A stretch of DNA of 64,000 bases from Kroppenstedtia sanguinis (lineage in GTDB: Bacteria; Bacillota; Bacilli; Thermoactinomycetales; DSM-45169). The stretch's first letter is position 1. The number at the start of each line of letters is the position of its first letter. The stretch is taken from positions 62,001 through 126,000 of the forward strand of contig NZ_JBNPXF010000008.1 in the NCBI RefSeq assembly GCF_050433445.1, in the 5' to 3' direction. The position numbers were made by a program, and so were the translations under genes. Positions 25,252 to 35,253 of this stretch are shown here, piece by piece. The notes beneath the pieces are model-generated. The model worked only from the letters and a program-made list of their open reading frames with translations, searched no databases and had not been told where the DNA came from.

Positions 25252-28200
25252 TCACACGGCATTGAAATATCTCGCTTCGGGATGGGAGAAAACCATGGCC
25301 GATACCGACGCCTCCGGTTCCATCATGAATCCTTCAGTCAACTTCACTCCGATCCGCTCGGGGCGGATCAGGCGAAACAGTTTGGCTTGGTCTTCCAGAT
25401 CGGGACAGGCTGGATAGCCAAAAGAGACCCGAATCCCTTGGTAGCGAGCAGAAAACCGCTGCCGCATCGTCATCTCCGGTGGATCGGGGAAGCCCCACCC
25501 GTCCCGCATCACATGGTGCAGTCTCTCGGCAAAAGCCTCCGCCAACTCCAAGGCCAAAGCCTGCACCATGTGAGAGCGCAGATAGTCGCCACTCTGCTTC
25601 CAGGCTTCCGCCCGCTCCCGAATCCCATGGCCCGCCGTCACGTTTAGAAAACCCACTGTGTCCACCACACCCGATTCCCGCGACCGCAAAAAGTCAGCCA
25701 GACACAGGTATGGAGATTTGCTCTGACGGGGAAAAGTGAAGGTTTCCAACACTTTCTCTCCAGCAAACTCCGGATCATAGATCTGGATGGTCTCCCCATC
25801 GGACTGAGCCGGAAAAAACTGATAGATTCCGTTGACGCTGAGTTCCCCCGCCCCTCGCAATTCGGCGATCATTTCGTCTAATTTCCGCTTCAGGTCTGTT
25901 GCCCGGGGATCGCCCTCTAACAGAAGTTGCTCTACATTTCCCTTCAAGCCTAGATGTTTGCCCAACAGCATCTGCTGGTTGATGTAGGGCTCCAAGTGGC
26001 TGAGGGGGTAATTTCGCAGGATGTGAGGACGATAATCCGGCGGAGAGTAGACCGGCGCCTCCCGGTTTACCGTGGAGACGTGGACAGAGGTAGCCACCCC
26101 GCCGCCTCCGGCCGCCTCCTGCACCGAAGTCCCCGAGCTACGGCTTTGTGCTTTCTCCTCCCGGTTCTGTTGCACTTCCACCACCAATTGCCGTCGTTTT
26201 TCACCATCCCGGAGCCGATTGGCCAACTCCAACCCATTCATGGCATCCTTGGCGTAGAGAACCAGTCCGTCATATTGAGGAGCGATCCGCTGATCGGTAA
26301 ACTTTCGCGTCAAAGCCGCCCCACCCACCAGTACAGGCACATCCAAATGGGCCACCTTCATGTCCTGGGCGGTCAGCACCATCTGCTGAGCCGATTTGAC
26401 CAACAGACCGGACAACCCCACCATATCCGGATTTTCCCGACGGCAAGCTTCTATCAGTCGCTCCGGAGGCACTTTGATCCCCAAATTGATCACATCATAA
26501 CCGTTGTTGGACAAAATGATCTCCACCAGATTTTTCCCGATATCGTGAACATCCCCCTTCACTGTGGCCAATAGGATCTTTCCCTTGCTCTCCTGACTGG
26601 TTTTCTCCATGTGAGGCTCCAAAAAAGTGACCGATGTCTTCATCACTTCAGCGCTTTGGAGCACTTCTGCCACGATCAGCTGGTTATCATTGAACAGACG
26701 GCCCACCTCATCCATTCCTTTCATCAGGGGGCCGTTGATGATCTCTAGCGGTTTATACTTTTGCAATGCTTTTTCCAAATCGGGAATCAGCCCGTCTTTA
26801 CTTCCCTCTACCACATATCGGGCTAAACGTTCTTCCAGAGGGAGACTCTGCACTTCTTCTTTCTGTGTCGGCTTCTTATCCCGGTAAAATCCAGCGAATT
26901 TCGCCAGAACATCGTCATAGTTTTCTTCGTTGGTTCCGAAGAGGAACAACTCCGCCTGTTTTCGCTCTGCTTCGGAAATCGAAGCGTAACGTTCCAACCG
27001 CTCTGTATTGACGATGGCATAGTCCAACCCCGCCCGGGTGCAATGATATAGACAGACCGCGTTCAACACTTCCCTGCCGGCGGTGGGCAAACCAAAGGAG
27101 ACATTGGATACCCCGAGTATGGTGCTACATTTCGGCAATTCTTTCTTGATCCGACGGATGCCTTCAATGGTTTCTCCAGCAGCTCCGATATAAGCTCGGT
27201 CCCCCGTTCCCACAGGGAAGATCAGGGGATCGAAGATGATATCCTCCGGCGGAATGTGGTAATCGTTCACCAACAAGTCATAGGAGCGTCTGGCTATGGC
27301 CAGTTTTTGCTCCGCCCGGACAGCCATTCCCTCCTCGTCGATAGTACCTACGACCACGGCGGCTCCGTATCGGTGGATGAGCGGTACCACCTCCCGGAAA
27401 CGGTCTTCTCCGTTTTCTAAGTTGATGGAATTGATGATCGCTTTTCCCTGGGAATACCTCAAGGCCCCCTCGATTACTTGGGGATCCGTGGAATCGATCA
27501 TCAGAGGAACCTTCACTTGATTGACGGCAAACTGAAGGAACCCTTCCATATCCTCCAGCTCATCCCGGTCTGGGTCCGCCAAACAGATATCGATCACCTG
27601 GGCCCCTCCCTTCACTTGCCGCCGGGCGATTCCGGAAGCTTCCTCATACTTCCCCTCGCGGATCATGTCGCGAAACTTGCGGGAGCCAATCACATTGGTC
27701 CGCTCACCTACCAGAATCGGGCGGTTATCCTCCTCCAGAAAAAGGGGTTCAATCCCGGATACCGCAGGGGAATGGGCAGGATTGCAACGACGGGGCTCCT
27801 TGTCCGCCAGCGTTTCCGCGATCGCCTCGATGTGTTCCGGCGTCGTCCCGCAACACCCCCCGGCCACATTGATCCAACCCTGCTCGGCAAATCCAGCCAG
27901 TTTTTGTGCCAGGCCTCGTGGAGTCTCATGGTAGTGCCCCTCCTCATCGGGAAGTCCGGCATTGGGGTAACAACTCACTCCGCAATGGGCCAGCCCGGAA
28001 AGAGTCCGTAGGTGATCCCGCATGAATTCCGGACCCGTGGCGCAGTTCAACCCTACGGTCAGGGGATTTAAGTGTTGAATGGACAGATAGAAGGATTCCA
28101 CGTTTTGCCCTGCCAACATCGTTCCCATGGGTTCAATGGTACCGGAGATCATCAGGGGCACTTCGCTACCCAATTGCGCAAAGGCTTGCCGAATCCCGAT

Positions 28201-28734
28201 TCCCGCCGCCTTCACATTGAGGGTATCCTGGGAAGTCTCCAGCAACAGAAGATCGACTCCTCCTCGAATCAAACCTTGGGCTTGTTCCCGGTAGGAATCC
28301 ACCAGCTGATCAAAGGTGACTCCCCCAGTGACAGAGAGGGTCTTAGTAGTGGGACCGAGAGCTCCCGCCACATAACGAGGATGATCCGGCGTAGTGTAGT
28401 CTGCGACCGCTTCTACTGCCAATCTCGCCGCCTGCCGGTTGATCTCCTCTGCCTGTTTCTGCAACCCATACTCCGCCAGCACCACCGGGGTCGCCCCAAA
28501 GGTGTTGGTTTCAATCACATCGGCTCCGGCCTGCAGATACTCTCGATGAATCCTCCGGATCAAGTCCGGTCGGGTCAAGTTGAGGTATTCGTTGCAACCG
28601 TCGTACTCTTCCCCTCCAAAATCTTCTGCTATTAATGCTGCCCCTTGCAATTGAGTGCCCATCGCTCCGTCAAGAACCAATATCTTCTCCTTCAGCCTTT
28701 GCTGGATCGGTTTTTTTCCAACTGTGCGGGTCAT
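25252..28734 (-). CDS. metH: Cobalamin-dependent methionine synthase
   Basis: A 1160-residue four-module enzyme. The Hcy-binding barrel has GLNCATGPE (about 228) and GGCCGTTPEH (zinc Cys near 291-292). The pterin barrel has GERTNVIGSRKF and DICLADPDRDE. The B12 module has the DVHDIGKN cobalt-ligand motif near residue 726. The C-terminal activation domain ends SHPEARYF. It methylates homocysteine from methyl-THF. ATG at 28734 has GAGGGGTG upstream. It is first in the operon with yitJ and sits behind an S-box riboswitch. Confidence 0.96.
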   Translation of the reverse strand: MTRTVGKKPIQQRLKEKILVLDGAMGTQLQGAALIAEDFGGEEYDGCNEYLNLTRPDLIRRIHREYLQAGADVIETNTFGATPVVLAEYGLQKQAEEINRQAARLAVEAVADYTTPDHPRYVAGALGPTTKTLSVTGGVTFDQLVDSYREQAQGLIRGGVDLLLLETSQDTLNVKAAGIGIRQAFAQLGSEVPLMISGTIEPMGTMLAGQNVESFYLSIQHLNPLTVGLNCATGPEFMRDHLRTLSGLAHCGVSCYPNAGLPDEEGHYHETPRGLAQKLAGFAEQGWINVAGGCCGTTPEHIEAIAETLADKEPRRCNPAHSPAVSGIEPLFLEEDNRPILVGERTNVIGSRKFRDMIREGKYEEASGIARRQVKGGAQVIDICLADPDRDELEDMEGFLQFAVNQVKVPLMIDSTDPQVIEGALRYSQGKAIINSINLENGEDRFREVVPLIHRYGAAVVVGTIDEEGMAVRAEQKLAIARRSYDLLVNDYHIPPEDIIFDPLIFPVGTGDRAYIGAAGETIEGIRRIKKELPKCSTILGVSNVSFGLPTAGREVLNAVCLYHCTRAGLDYAIVNTERLERYASISEAERKQAELFLFGTNEENYDDVLAKFAGFYRDKKPTQKEEVQSLPLEERLARYVVEGSKDGLIPDLEKALQKYKPLEIINGPLMKGMDEVGRLFNDNQLIVAEVLQSAEVMKTSVTFLEPHMEKTSQESKGKILLATVKGDVHDIGKNLVEIILSNNGYDVINLGIKVPPERLIEACRRENPDMVGLSGLLVKSAQQMVLTAQDMKVAHLDVPVLVGGAALTRKFTDQRIAPQYDGLVLYAKDAMNGLELANRLRDGEKRRQLVVEVQQNREEKAQSRSSGTSVQEAAGGGGVATSVHVSTVNREAPVYSPPDYRPHILRNYPLSHLEPYINQQMLLGKHLGLKGNVEQLLLEGDPRATDLKRKLDEMIAELRGAGELSVNGIYQFFPAQSDGETIQIYDPEFAGEKVLETFTFPRQSKSPYLCLADFLRSRESGVVDTVGFLNVTAGHGIRERAEAWKQSGDYLRSHMVQALALELAEAFAERLHHVMRDGWGFPDPPEMTMRQRFSARYQGIRVSFGYPACPDLEDQAKLFRLIRPERIGVKLTEGFMMEPEASVSAMVFSHPEARYFNAV

Positions 28735-28756
28735 CCCTAGTTCACCCCTCAGAAAA

Positions 28757-28925
28757 GTAAAAAACCTTCCATCTCTCTGAGATGAAAGGTCCGCTATTTC
28801 CAATTCGGTCTCTCATCTGACAGAGATTTACTCTGCAGGAATTGGCACCACACCGCGCGCAAAATGCACAGTAGGTTGCCGGGCTTCATCGGGCCAGTCC
28901 CTCCGCCTCTCTTGATAAGAGAATC
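28757..28925 (-). promoter_or_regulatory. SAM-I (S-box) riboswitch with terminator
   Basis: Read on the minus strand: TCTTATCAAGAGAGGCGGAG, then GGGACTGGCCCGATGAAGCC, CGGCAACC, GTGGTGCCAATTCCTGCAG and the closing GATGAGAG. These are the conserved S-box blocks in order. A terminator stem (ACCTTTCATCTC/GAGATGGAAGGT) with a T6 run lies at 28757-28790. High SAM should terminate transcription before metH-yitJ. Confidence 0.95.
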
Positions 28926-28979
28926 AAGTATTCGGTTGTGAGGATTGATTGTAAATCATCAATCCCTAAGTTTCCGTTA

Positions 28980-29008
28980 ACTATAATAAATCGACTCATC
29001 CTTGTCAA
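28980..29008 (-). promoter_or_regulatory. Sigma-A promoter of the metH operon
   Basis: Minus strand TTGACA (29003-29008), 17-nt spacer, TATAGT (28980-28985): near-consensus boxes at ideal spacing, about 55 bp before the riboswitch. Confidence 0.85.
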
Positions 29009-29077
29009 TATCTAGTTTGATCCAGGCATGTGGATTCGCTCAATGAGGGGGGATCCTATTCTTCCACGTTCCGCTCC

Positions 29078-30793
29078 TTAGCATCCTCTCAAATATTCAT
29101 CAATGCGCCTCCCCACCCCTTGGATCAACTGTTGCAACTGTTGGGAGGCTTCGAGGGCGGAGGATCCGATGGTGGCAAAGTAGATCTTGATTTTCGGTTC
29201 CGTACCCGATGGACGCAGACAAATCCAGGCCCCCTCGGGGAGATGAAACTTAAGCATGTTTTCCTTTGGGAGCCCGTATAATCCCTGTGCAAAGTCCTCC
29301 ATGCCAAGCAAGGGAACACCAGCGATTCTCTGAGGAGGATTCTGTCGCCAGTCCGCCATGATCTCCTGGATCTTCCGGGCCCCCTCCATCCCTTGCAATG
29401 TTCGGGTTTGCATGCCCTCCGCAAAGTAACCATAGGTTTGATACAATTCTTCCAGGACTACATATAAGCTTTTTCCTTGGCTTTGATACTCCGCCGCCGC
29501 TTCGGAGAGGAGCATCGCCGTCACCACGGCGTCTTTTTCCCGAGCATGGGTTCCAGCCAAATAGCCACAGCTCTCCTCATATCCGAAAATAAACTGATAG
29601 TCTCCGCTTCGCCTGAATTCCTCGATTTTTTGGCCAATATATTTAAAACCGGTTAAGGTATTAAACACCTCAACACCGTAAATCTGTGCAATCCGGGCTC
29701 CCATCTCCCCGGTGACCACAGTTTTGACCATGGCTCCCTTAGGCGGCAGGGTTCCCCTTTTCTTCATGGTGGAGAGAAGGTAATGAAAAATTAAGACCCC
29801 AGTCTGATTTCCCGTCAGAGGGGTATACCCTCCTTTTCCGTCTGAGATGGCAACCCCGATCCGATCCGCGTCGGGGTCAGTCCCGATCACCAGATCTGCC
29901 TCCATCTGCTCCGCCAGCCGGATCGCCTTTGCAAGCACCTTCGGATCTTCCGGATTGGGAGTTTCCACGGTGGAAAAGAGGGGATCCGATTCCTCCTGTT
30001 CTTTCACAACGTAGACCCGTTCAAACCCGGTCCGCTGCAAAACCTGCCGGACGGGCAGATTCCCGCTTCCATGAAGCGGGGTGTATACGATGCCTAGTCG
30101 TTGCTTGATAGGCCTTGTTCCCTCTGGTTGCACGCTGACGGAGGTGACCGCTTCCAGATAGGCCTCATCCACCTCATCCCCGATCCACTCCAGCCACTGG
30201 TTCTCTTCCGCTTCCTTGCGGGTCATTTTTTGGATGTCGGCGAAGGAGTGGATCTGCCGAATCCATGAGAGGACTTGTGCAGCGGCCTCAGGGAGAAGCT
30301 GCCCTCCTTCCCTGCCGTATACTTTATAACCGTTATAAGGGGCCGGGTTGTGACTGGCAGTGATGACAATCCCTGCCGTCGTCTGTAAATATCGGACGGC
30401 AAAAGACAGCTCCGGGGTGGGTCTCATCTCCTTGAACAATTTTGTGCGAATCCCGTTTCCGGCCAGTACCAACGCCGCCTCCAAGGCAAACTCCGCAGAA
30501 TGGCGTCTGGAGTCATAGGCGATCACTGCCGAAGGGGAGTTCTCCAGTTGCAAGAGATACTGGGCCAGACCCTGTGTGGCTTTCCCCACGGTATACCGGT
30601 TGATCCGGTTGCTGCCTGCTCCCATCAGCCCCCGTAAACCTCCCGTGCCAAACTCCAGGTCTTTGTGGAAACGGTCCATCACTTCTTTTGGATCCTGTGC
30701 AATGCTGCACAGCTCATCCTTGGTTTCCTGGTCGATCACCGGATCCTTCAACCAAAGCTCCAACAGGTCTTCCGCCTGACGTTCCCGTGTCAT
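29078..30793 (-). CDS. pgcA: Alpha-phosphoglucomutase / phosphomannomutase
   Basis: A 571-residue alpha-D-phosphohexomutase. The phosphoserine loop is TASHNPAPYNGYKVYG, the metal loop GTDPDADRIGV, the sugar loop FGYEESCGYL, and the phosphate loop RPSGTEPKIKIYF. It interconverts glucose-6- and glucose-1-phosphate for UDP-sugar supply. ATG at 30793 has GTGAGGAGG upstream. It stands alone. Confidence 0.95.
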   Translation of the reverse strand: MTRERQAEDLLELWLKDPVIDQETKDELCSIAQDPKEVMDRFHKDLEFGTGGLRGLMGAGSNRINRYTVGKATQGLAQYLLQLENSPSAVIAYDSRRHSAEFALEAALVLAGNGIRTKLFKEMRPTPELSFAVRYLQTTAGIVITASHNPAPYNGYKVYGREGGQLLPEAAAQVLSWIRQIHSFADIQKMTRKEAEENQWLEWIGDEVDEAYLEAVTSVSVQPEGTRPIKQRLGIVYTPLHGSGNLPVRQVLQRTGFERVYVVKEQEESDPLFSTVETPNPEDPKVLAKAIRLAEQMEADLVIGTDPDADRIGVAISDGKGGYTPLTGNQTGVLIFHYLLSTMKKRGTLPPKGAMVKTVVTGEMGARIAQIYGVEVFNTLTGFKYIGQKIEEFRRSGDYQFIFGYEESCGYLAGTHAREKDAVVTAMLLSEAAAEYQSQGKSLYVVLEELYQTYGYFAEGMQTRTLQGMEGARKIQEIMADWRQNPPQRIAGVPLLGMEDFAQGLYGLPKENMLKFHLPEGAWICLRPSGTEPKIKIYFATIGSSALEASQQLQQLIQGVGRRIDEYLRGC

Positions 30794-30856
30794 GTCGATC
30801 CTCCTCACAGAATCAGATGCACTCTGTTGATCGATCTCCACTCTTCCCATCTACAT

Positions 30857-30962
30857 TGTGATTTACATCGATCTTGGACGGTTGGGGTCGGCTTTTACAT
30901 TCCGCCAAAATCGCTCCATGTGAAACCCAGCCCCTGTAATGACTTTTTCACAACACTTCTAG
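30857..30962. repeat. Imperfect palindromic intergenic repeat, family 2 (copy 3)
   Basis: GGGGTCGGCTTTTACATTCC folds back on CTCCATGTGAAACCCAGCCCC, and TTTTTCACAACACTTCTAG follows. This is the exact complement of the TCTAGAAGTGTTGTGAA end of copy 1. Confidence 0.65.
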
Positions 30963-31008
30963 TGTGCCTTCAATCCACTTTGATCTTGTTTTTGTCCTGG
31001 CATTCAAG

Positions 31009-31062
31009 AGGGTACAAGTCTCGCCGGAAGGACTCTTCCCTTCCCTGGCGAGACTTGTACCC
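31009..31062. repeat. Long hairpin sharing a module with MITE copies A and C
   Basis: GGGTACAAGTCTCGCC pairs perfectly with GGCGAGACTTGTACCC around a GGAAGGACTCTTCCCTTCCCT loop. GGCGAGACTTGTGCCC occurs inside MITE copies A and C, so the hairpin module is shared between repeat families. Confidence 0.6.
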
Positions 31063-31083
31063 AAGGAGTCTCCGTCGAGACGG

Positions 31084-31161
31084 AGGTTGGGTTTCACATT
31101 TCAGTACCCAAGTTCTAACAAGGCAAAGTCACTCCATGTGAAGACCCGCCCTCCCGGTGAA
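31084..31161. repeat. Imperfect palindromic intergenic repeat, family 2 (copy 4)
   Basis: GGTTGGGTTTCACATTTCAG and CACTCCATGTGAAGACCCGCC form the usual foldback. It abuts MITE copy H. Confidence 0.55.
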
Positions 31162-31163
31162 GG

Positions 31164-31366
31164 CAGGCGTGTTGATTAGCCATATTTTTGGCAGGAAAAC
31201 AGGTCGGGATGGTGGGACGGCTACGATCTCTTGCAAAGAGCGCAAAGGCTCTCCACCGTCCCACCATCCCCGTCCCCTCAAGCGATATTTTACGATGGGG
31301 GTAATAGGAAGAGCGAAAGGTCAATTTCGTTTCCATCACCCATTTCCTGGTTAATCAACAGCCCTG
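31164..31366. mobile_element. MITE-like element, copy H (203 bp)
   Basis: Ends CAGGCGTGTTGATTAGCC and GGTTAATCAACAGCCCTG. Flanks CGGTGAAGG and CGGTGAATG match in 8 of 9 positions. Complete compact core with both hairpins. Confidence 0.88.
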
Positions 31367-31399
31367 CGGTGAATGTTTTTTCCATCACCTTTAGACGAC

Positions 31400-31894
31400 C
31401 TAGGATGATTTCAGCGTCACTTCCAGGATCCCATCCCCTGGTTCAGCCGCTTCCACCGACTTGGCCTCCAGATGGTCCACACGATCCATATTGAGGATCA
31501 CCATGGGGGTCACGGTGCTTTTCGCCTGTTCCTGGACGGTTTCCAACGAAAAGCGAATCAAAGGCTGACCGGTCTTCACCTGCTCCCCTTCCTTCACTTC
31601 GGCAGTAAACCCTTTTCCTTCCATGGACACCGTTTCCAAACCGATATGAAGCAACACTTCCAGGCCTTCCACCGTGCGGAGGCTAACAGCGTGCTTGGTA
31701 TGAAAGATTTGGACCACTTCCCCATCCACCGGAGAGCAGAGTATCCCTTCCGCCGGTTCCATGGCGATCCCATCCCCCATCATTTTTTCAGAAAAAATAG
31801 GATCCGGCACTTGATTTAGCGAGATCACCTTTCCCTTCAAGGGAGCAGCCAAAAGCAGTGTTTTCTCTTTTTTCCCGAACAAATTGCGAAACAT
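31400..31894 (-). CDS. crr: PTS glucose-type EIIA component
   Basis: A 164-residue EIIA-Glc-like protein. The phospho-His is His83 in EVLLHIGLETV and the assisting His is His68 in FHTKHAV; KMMGDGIAMEP is the family signature. It passes phosphate from HPr to a sugar permease. It stands alone here with no EIIBC gene attached. Site AAAGGAGTG lies before ATG 31894. The symbol is by family resemblance. Confidence 0.92.
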   Translation of the reverse strand: MFRNLFGKKEKTLLLAAPLKGKVISLNQVPDPIFSEKMMGDGIAMEPAEGILCSPVDGEVVQIFHTKHAVSLRTVEGLEVLLHIGLETVSMEGKGFTAEVKEGEQVKTGQPLIRFSLETVQEQAKSTVTPMVILNMDRVDHLEAKSVEAAEPGDGILEVTLKSS

Positions 31895-32130
31895 CGATAT
31901 TCACTCCTTTGTTGTTGTAAGGTTTCCATGGAGTTAGCCTGTGATTCCCCCCTAAAATCACTTCCCCATCCACAAGTATCTTCCTCCCCCAGGCGGATCG
32001 TCACTATCGAGAGAAGTTGAAAACTTTTTGAAACAGAGAATCAAACAGGAATTAATCATCCCTTAAAAAACCATACTGATACATGTGTTATCTTTTTAGT
32101 ACAAAAGACCGAAAGGGGTGTAGGTTTCAA

Positions 32131-32286
32131 ATGACTTCCATCGATATTGGAGTGCTCAGTTTTATTGTGGGTACCCTGTTGTTCACCGGAATCTGGTACC
32201 TGAAAGAACAGGCTGAACTGCCCAAATCCCCTGCCCCCAAACCGCCACGCTCCACTGGAGAGCCAACCGGTCTCACTTATCGATAG
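32131..32286 (+). CDS. Small single-pass membrane protein (51 aa)
   Basis: ATG at 32131 follows AAAGGGGTG. The peptide has a short start, one hydrophobic helix (IGVLSFIVGTLLFTGIWYL), then a Pro-rich basic tail (LPKSPAPKPPRSTGEP). A 16-codon longer frame exists but lacks a binding site. Function unknown. Confidence 0.5.
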   Translation: MTSIDIGVLSFIVGTLLFTGIWYLKEQAELPKSPAPKPPRSTGEPTGLTYR

Positions 32287-32475
32287 AAAAAGCGATCAAC
32301 CACTCAGATATTGGATCCACTGATGCCCCATCCCACTCATCTTAAGAATATACTAAATCACTCCACTCAAAAAAGCCTTTCTTTTTTTTATTCAGACAAA
32401 ACTCCTCGCCTCTACTGTCCAATCCCTTTCGCAACCGTTATACTTAAAGAAAACCTTAGGGATGAGGTGATCACC

Positions 32476-33300
32476 TTGCCCACACCTGTCAGGGAAGAAT
32501 CGAGAGACCAGCTTTCGGTGGAACTTCGAATGATCGAACGATGGGAAGAAGAACAGAAAGACCTGTGGTTCTGGGAAAAGATCGGTCGTCTTCCCTTCGC
32601 TCTGCTGGACCGGATCACCCCCCGGATTCTTCGCGACTGGATCGGTCAGCTCTTGGATGAACTCGGCGCCTATATCCAGACCGGGGGCCGCTACCTGATC
32701 AACCAGCATGCCATGCTCGACCGGCTGTCCCAAGAGACTGGACAACCTTCCGGTTCTATTGGTCTCTCCCAAGTTCCATACTTGCCTCTGACAGTTATGG
32801 ACCACGTAGCGGAGGACTTACAAAAATCCCGAGCAGAAGTAGCCAAATATCAGGGGGCCACCACCGGGGTGGGCGGCTTCCTGACACTTGCCATCGATAT
32901 CCCGGTTCTCCTCGGTCTCTCCCTGAAAACGGCCCAAGAAATGGCGCTGGTTCACGGTTACGATCCACGGGAAAAGAAAGAACGCATCTTTATCGTTCAG
33001 TGCCTCCAGTTTGCCTCTGCTGATTATGTGGGAAAACAAGCCATTCTCAAAAACCTGTCCTCTTTTCACCTAAAGGACGCCGAACGGGAGTCCATCTCCC
33101 AGTTGCAAGGATGGCATGAAGTGATCGCTACCTACCGGGATCACTTGGGCTGGAAAAAGCTGTTCCAGCTCGTCCCCATCGCCGGCATCCTCTTCGGTGC
33201 TTGGATCAACAAAGCCGCCGTGGGAAACGTGGCGGAAGTCACTCGGATGCTTTATCGCAAACGCCGGATTCTGGAAAAGCTGGAGTCCATAGAGTCCTGA
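32476..33300 (+). CDS. EcsC-family protein
   Basis: A 274-residue protein with EcsC-family features. A central hydrophobic Gly-rich segment (GATTGVGGFLTLAIDIPVLL) is followed by amphipathic helices and a second hydrophobic stretch (FQLVPIAGILFGAWIN). EcsC proteins are membrane-associated with unclear function; this one is not with ecsAB. I prefer TTG at 32476, preceded by GAGGTGATCACC. The frame continues 55 codons upstream without family character, though TTATACT near 32436 could be its -10 box. Confidence 0.75.
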   Translation: MPTPVREESRDQLSVELRMIERWEEEQKDLWFWEKIGRLPFALLDRITPRILRDWIGQLLDELGAYIQTGGRYLINQHAMLDRLSQETGQPSGSIGLSQVPYLPLTVMDHVAEDLQKSRAEVAKYQGATTGVGGFLTLAIDIPVLLGLSLKTAQEMALVHGYDPREKKERIFIVQCLQFASADYVGKQAILKNLSSFHLKDAERESISQLQGWHEVIATYRDHLGWKKLFQLVPIAGILFGAWINKAAVGNVAEVTRMLYRKRRILEKLESIES

Positions 33301-33303
33301 ACC

Positions 33304-33336
33304 AATCACTGCGGAGAAGGTCCGCAGTGATTTTTT
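33304..33336 (+). terminator. Terminator of the EcsC-family gene
   Basis: AATCACTGCGG/CCGCAGTGATT stem plus TTTT, starting four bp after the stop. Confidence 0.88.
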
Positions 33337-33459
33337 AGCGTGGGGATTGGCTCTATTTGGGGTGGGACGGATCGAACTCTGACTCCTTCTCTCTAACAAT
33401 TTCCCATAAATTATAAAAATTGCTATAATAAAGGGGATTACTTTGAGGGAGGCTGTAAA

Positions 33460-34815
33460 ATGATACGGAAGCGTTTCCTTATCGCGTTGTCGGCGGTGCT
33501 TTTGATCACAGGGGGTTTGATCAACAGCTTTTCATTTGCTGATGCTAAAGGGACAAGCCCTGCCAAAGGGGCCCACCACCGTACCAAAAATGTGATCCTG
33601 TTGATCGGTGACGGCATGGGGCCGGTCTATACGACAGCTTACCGTTACTACCAGGACGATCCGCGATCGAAATATGTGAGAAAGACGATCTTTGACAAAC
33701 ATTTTGTCGGGATGCAAACCACCTATGCTTGGGATCCAGACGAAAACATCACCGATTCCGCATCTGCGGCCACAGCGATCGCTTCCGGAGTAAAAACATA
33801 CAATGCAGCCATCTCCGTGGATCTCGACGGACAACCTGTGGAGACTGTGCTGGAGCGGGCTAAATCCTTGGGCAAGTCCACCGGCCTCGTCGCCACTTCA
33901 CAGATCAACCATGCCACTCCTGCTGCCTTTGCCGCTCACAATGAATCGCGACAAAACTACCACGCAATCGCAGACGAATATTATGATGAACGCATCGGCG
34001 GAAAGCACAAAGTGGATGTGATGCTCGGCGGCGGCACCGATTATTTTATCCGGGAGGATCGTAATCTGGTCAAACAGTTTCAACAGGATGGGTACGACTA
34101 TGTGACCACGAAGTCGGAACTTTGGAAAAGCAAGAACGACAAGCTCTTGGGATTATTTGCAGAAGTAGGGCTACCGAAAAGAATCGACCGTACCGATGAG
34201 ACTCCCGCATTGAAGGAGATGACCCAAGCCGCACTTCAGCGGCTCAGCAAAAACAAAAAAGGCTTCTTCCTCATGGTGGAAGGGAGCCAGATCGATTGGG
34301 CCGGGCATGACAACGATGTGGTCGGAACCATGAGCGAAATGGAGGATTTTGCCCAAGCGTTACAGACTGCAATCCAATTCGCCAAAAAAGACAAGCAAAC
34401 ATTGGTCATCGCCACGGCAGACCATTCCACTGGGGGTCTCTCCATCGGCAGTGACGGGAAGTATGTGTGGAATACTGAACCTATCAAACAAGCCCGACGC
34501 ACACCAGAGTTTATGGCGAATCAGATCGTCAACGGCGCGGACGTGGAAAAAACCTTGAATCGCTACATCGGCTTCGATTTGACAAATAAAGAACTACAGA
34601 GCGTCCGTGAGGCGAGTGATTCCGGAAAAGCCTCCACTGTACAAAAGGCCATCTCCCACATCTTCGATGTCCGTTCCAACACCGGATGGACCACCTCCGG
34701 ACATACTGGGGATGATGTGGAAGTATTCGCCTTCGGCAAAGGAAAAGAGCGGTTAGCCGGCCGCATCGACAACACGGACATCGCCCATCGCATCTTTGAC
34801 ATCTGGAAACGGTAA
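33460..34815 (+). CDS. Secreted alkaline phosphatase
   Basis: A 451-residue exported phosphomonoesterase of the PhoA/PhoB type. The signal peptide spans residues about 1-29 (FLIALSAVLLITGGLI, cut near FADA). The metal Asp is in LLIGDGMGPVY, the nucleophile Ser100 in TDSASAATA, ligands are in DWAGHDND and TADHSTGG, and the last His is in TTSGHTGDDV. GGGAGG lies before ATG 33460. It releases phosphate outside the cell, probably under phosphate control, but no Pho box was identified. Confidence 0.93.
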   Translation: MIRKRFLIALSAVLLITGGLINSFSFADAKGTSPAKGAHHRTKNVILLIGDGMGPVYTTAYRYYQDDPRSKYVRKTIFDKHFVGMQTTYAWDPDENITDSASAATAIASGVKTYNAAISVDLDGQPVETVLERAKSLGKSTGLVATSQINHATPAAFAAHNESRQNYHAIADEYYDERIGGKHKVDVMLGGGTDYFIREDRNLVKQFQQDGYDYVTTKSELWKSKNDKLLGLFAEVGLPKRIDRTDETPALKEMTQAALQRLSKNKKGFFLMVEGSQIDWAGHDNDVVGTMSEMEDFAQALQTAIQFAKKDKQTLVIATADHSTGGLSIGSDGKYVWNTEPIKQARRTPEFMANQIVNGADVEKTLNRYIGFDLTNKELQSVREASDSGKASTVQKAISHIFDVRSNTGWTTSGHTGDDVEVFAFGKGKERLAGRIDNTDIAHRIFDIWKR

Positions 34816-34828
34816 ATGAAAGAATGCA

Positions 34829-34866
34829 AGCGGCCCCTCACCCAATCTAAAGGGTGGGGGGCCGAG
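34829..34866 (+). terminator. Terminator of the alkaline phosphatase gene
   Basis: CGGCCCCTCACCC pairs with GGGTGGGGGGCCG across AATCTAAA; no strong T run, so moderate support. Confidence 0.6.
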
Positions 34867-34895
34867 CGGCAATAAGTGAGCAAATGTTCGATTTT

Positions 34896-35006
34896 CAGGC
34901 GTGTTGATGAACCATATAGTGGATGATGGGAACAAAACGACCCTTTCGCTCTTCCCATTGCCCCCATCGTAAAATATTGCCTGAGGGACGGGGATGGTGG
35001 GATGGT
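34896..35006. mobile_element. MITE-like element, copy I, truncated
   Basis: Begins CAGGCGTGTTGATGAACC and continues through the GGGAACAAAACGACC / TTTCGCTCTTCCC hairpin and into GGGGATGGTGGGATGG, then ends without the right terminus. No duplication can be assigned. The rest of the gap to the tRNA (35007-35209) holds nothing recognised. Confidence 0.75.
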
Positions 35007-35209
35007 TGGAAGGAATAAACCCAGTCCAGCAGCTAAGAGCAGACAGACCCCATAAATCCACGCTCGATTTTTTCCAATGGCTCTCTTGTGATCAGGAAGA
35101 TCCCCCCTTTTTGAGAACTTAATCCATCGACTTAAGGATCGGTGAGTCGCCTCCCAGCCCTTGCTCTCTCCATGATTCTTCTATTTAGAGAAAATCCCTT
35201 TTTTCCCTC

Positions 35210-35248
35210 AAAAAAAACATCCTTCCCTCAAAGTTTGAGAGAAGGATG
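35210..35248 (-). terminator. Terminator downstream of tRNA-Ala
   Basis: CATCCTTCTCTCAAAC and its near-complement form a stem followed on the minus strand by eight T. Confidence 0.85.
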
Positions 35249-35253
35249 GATGA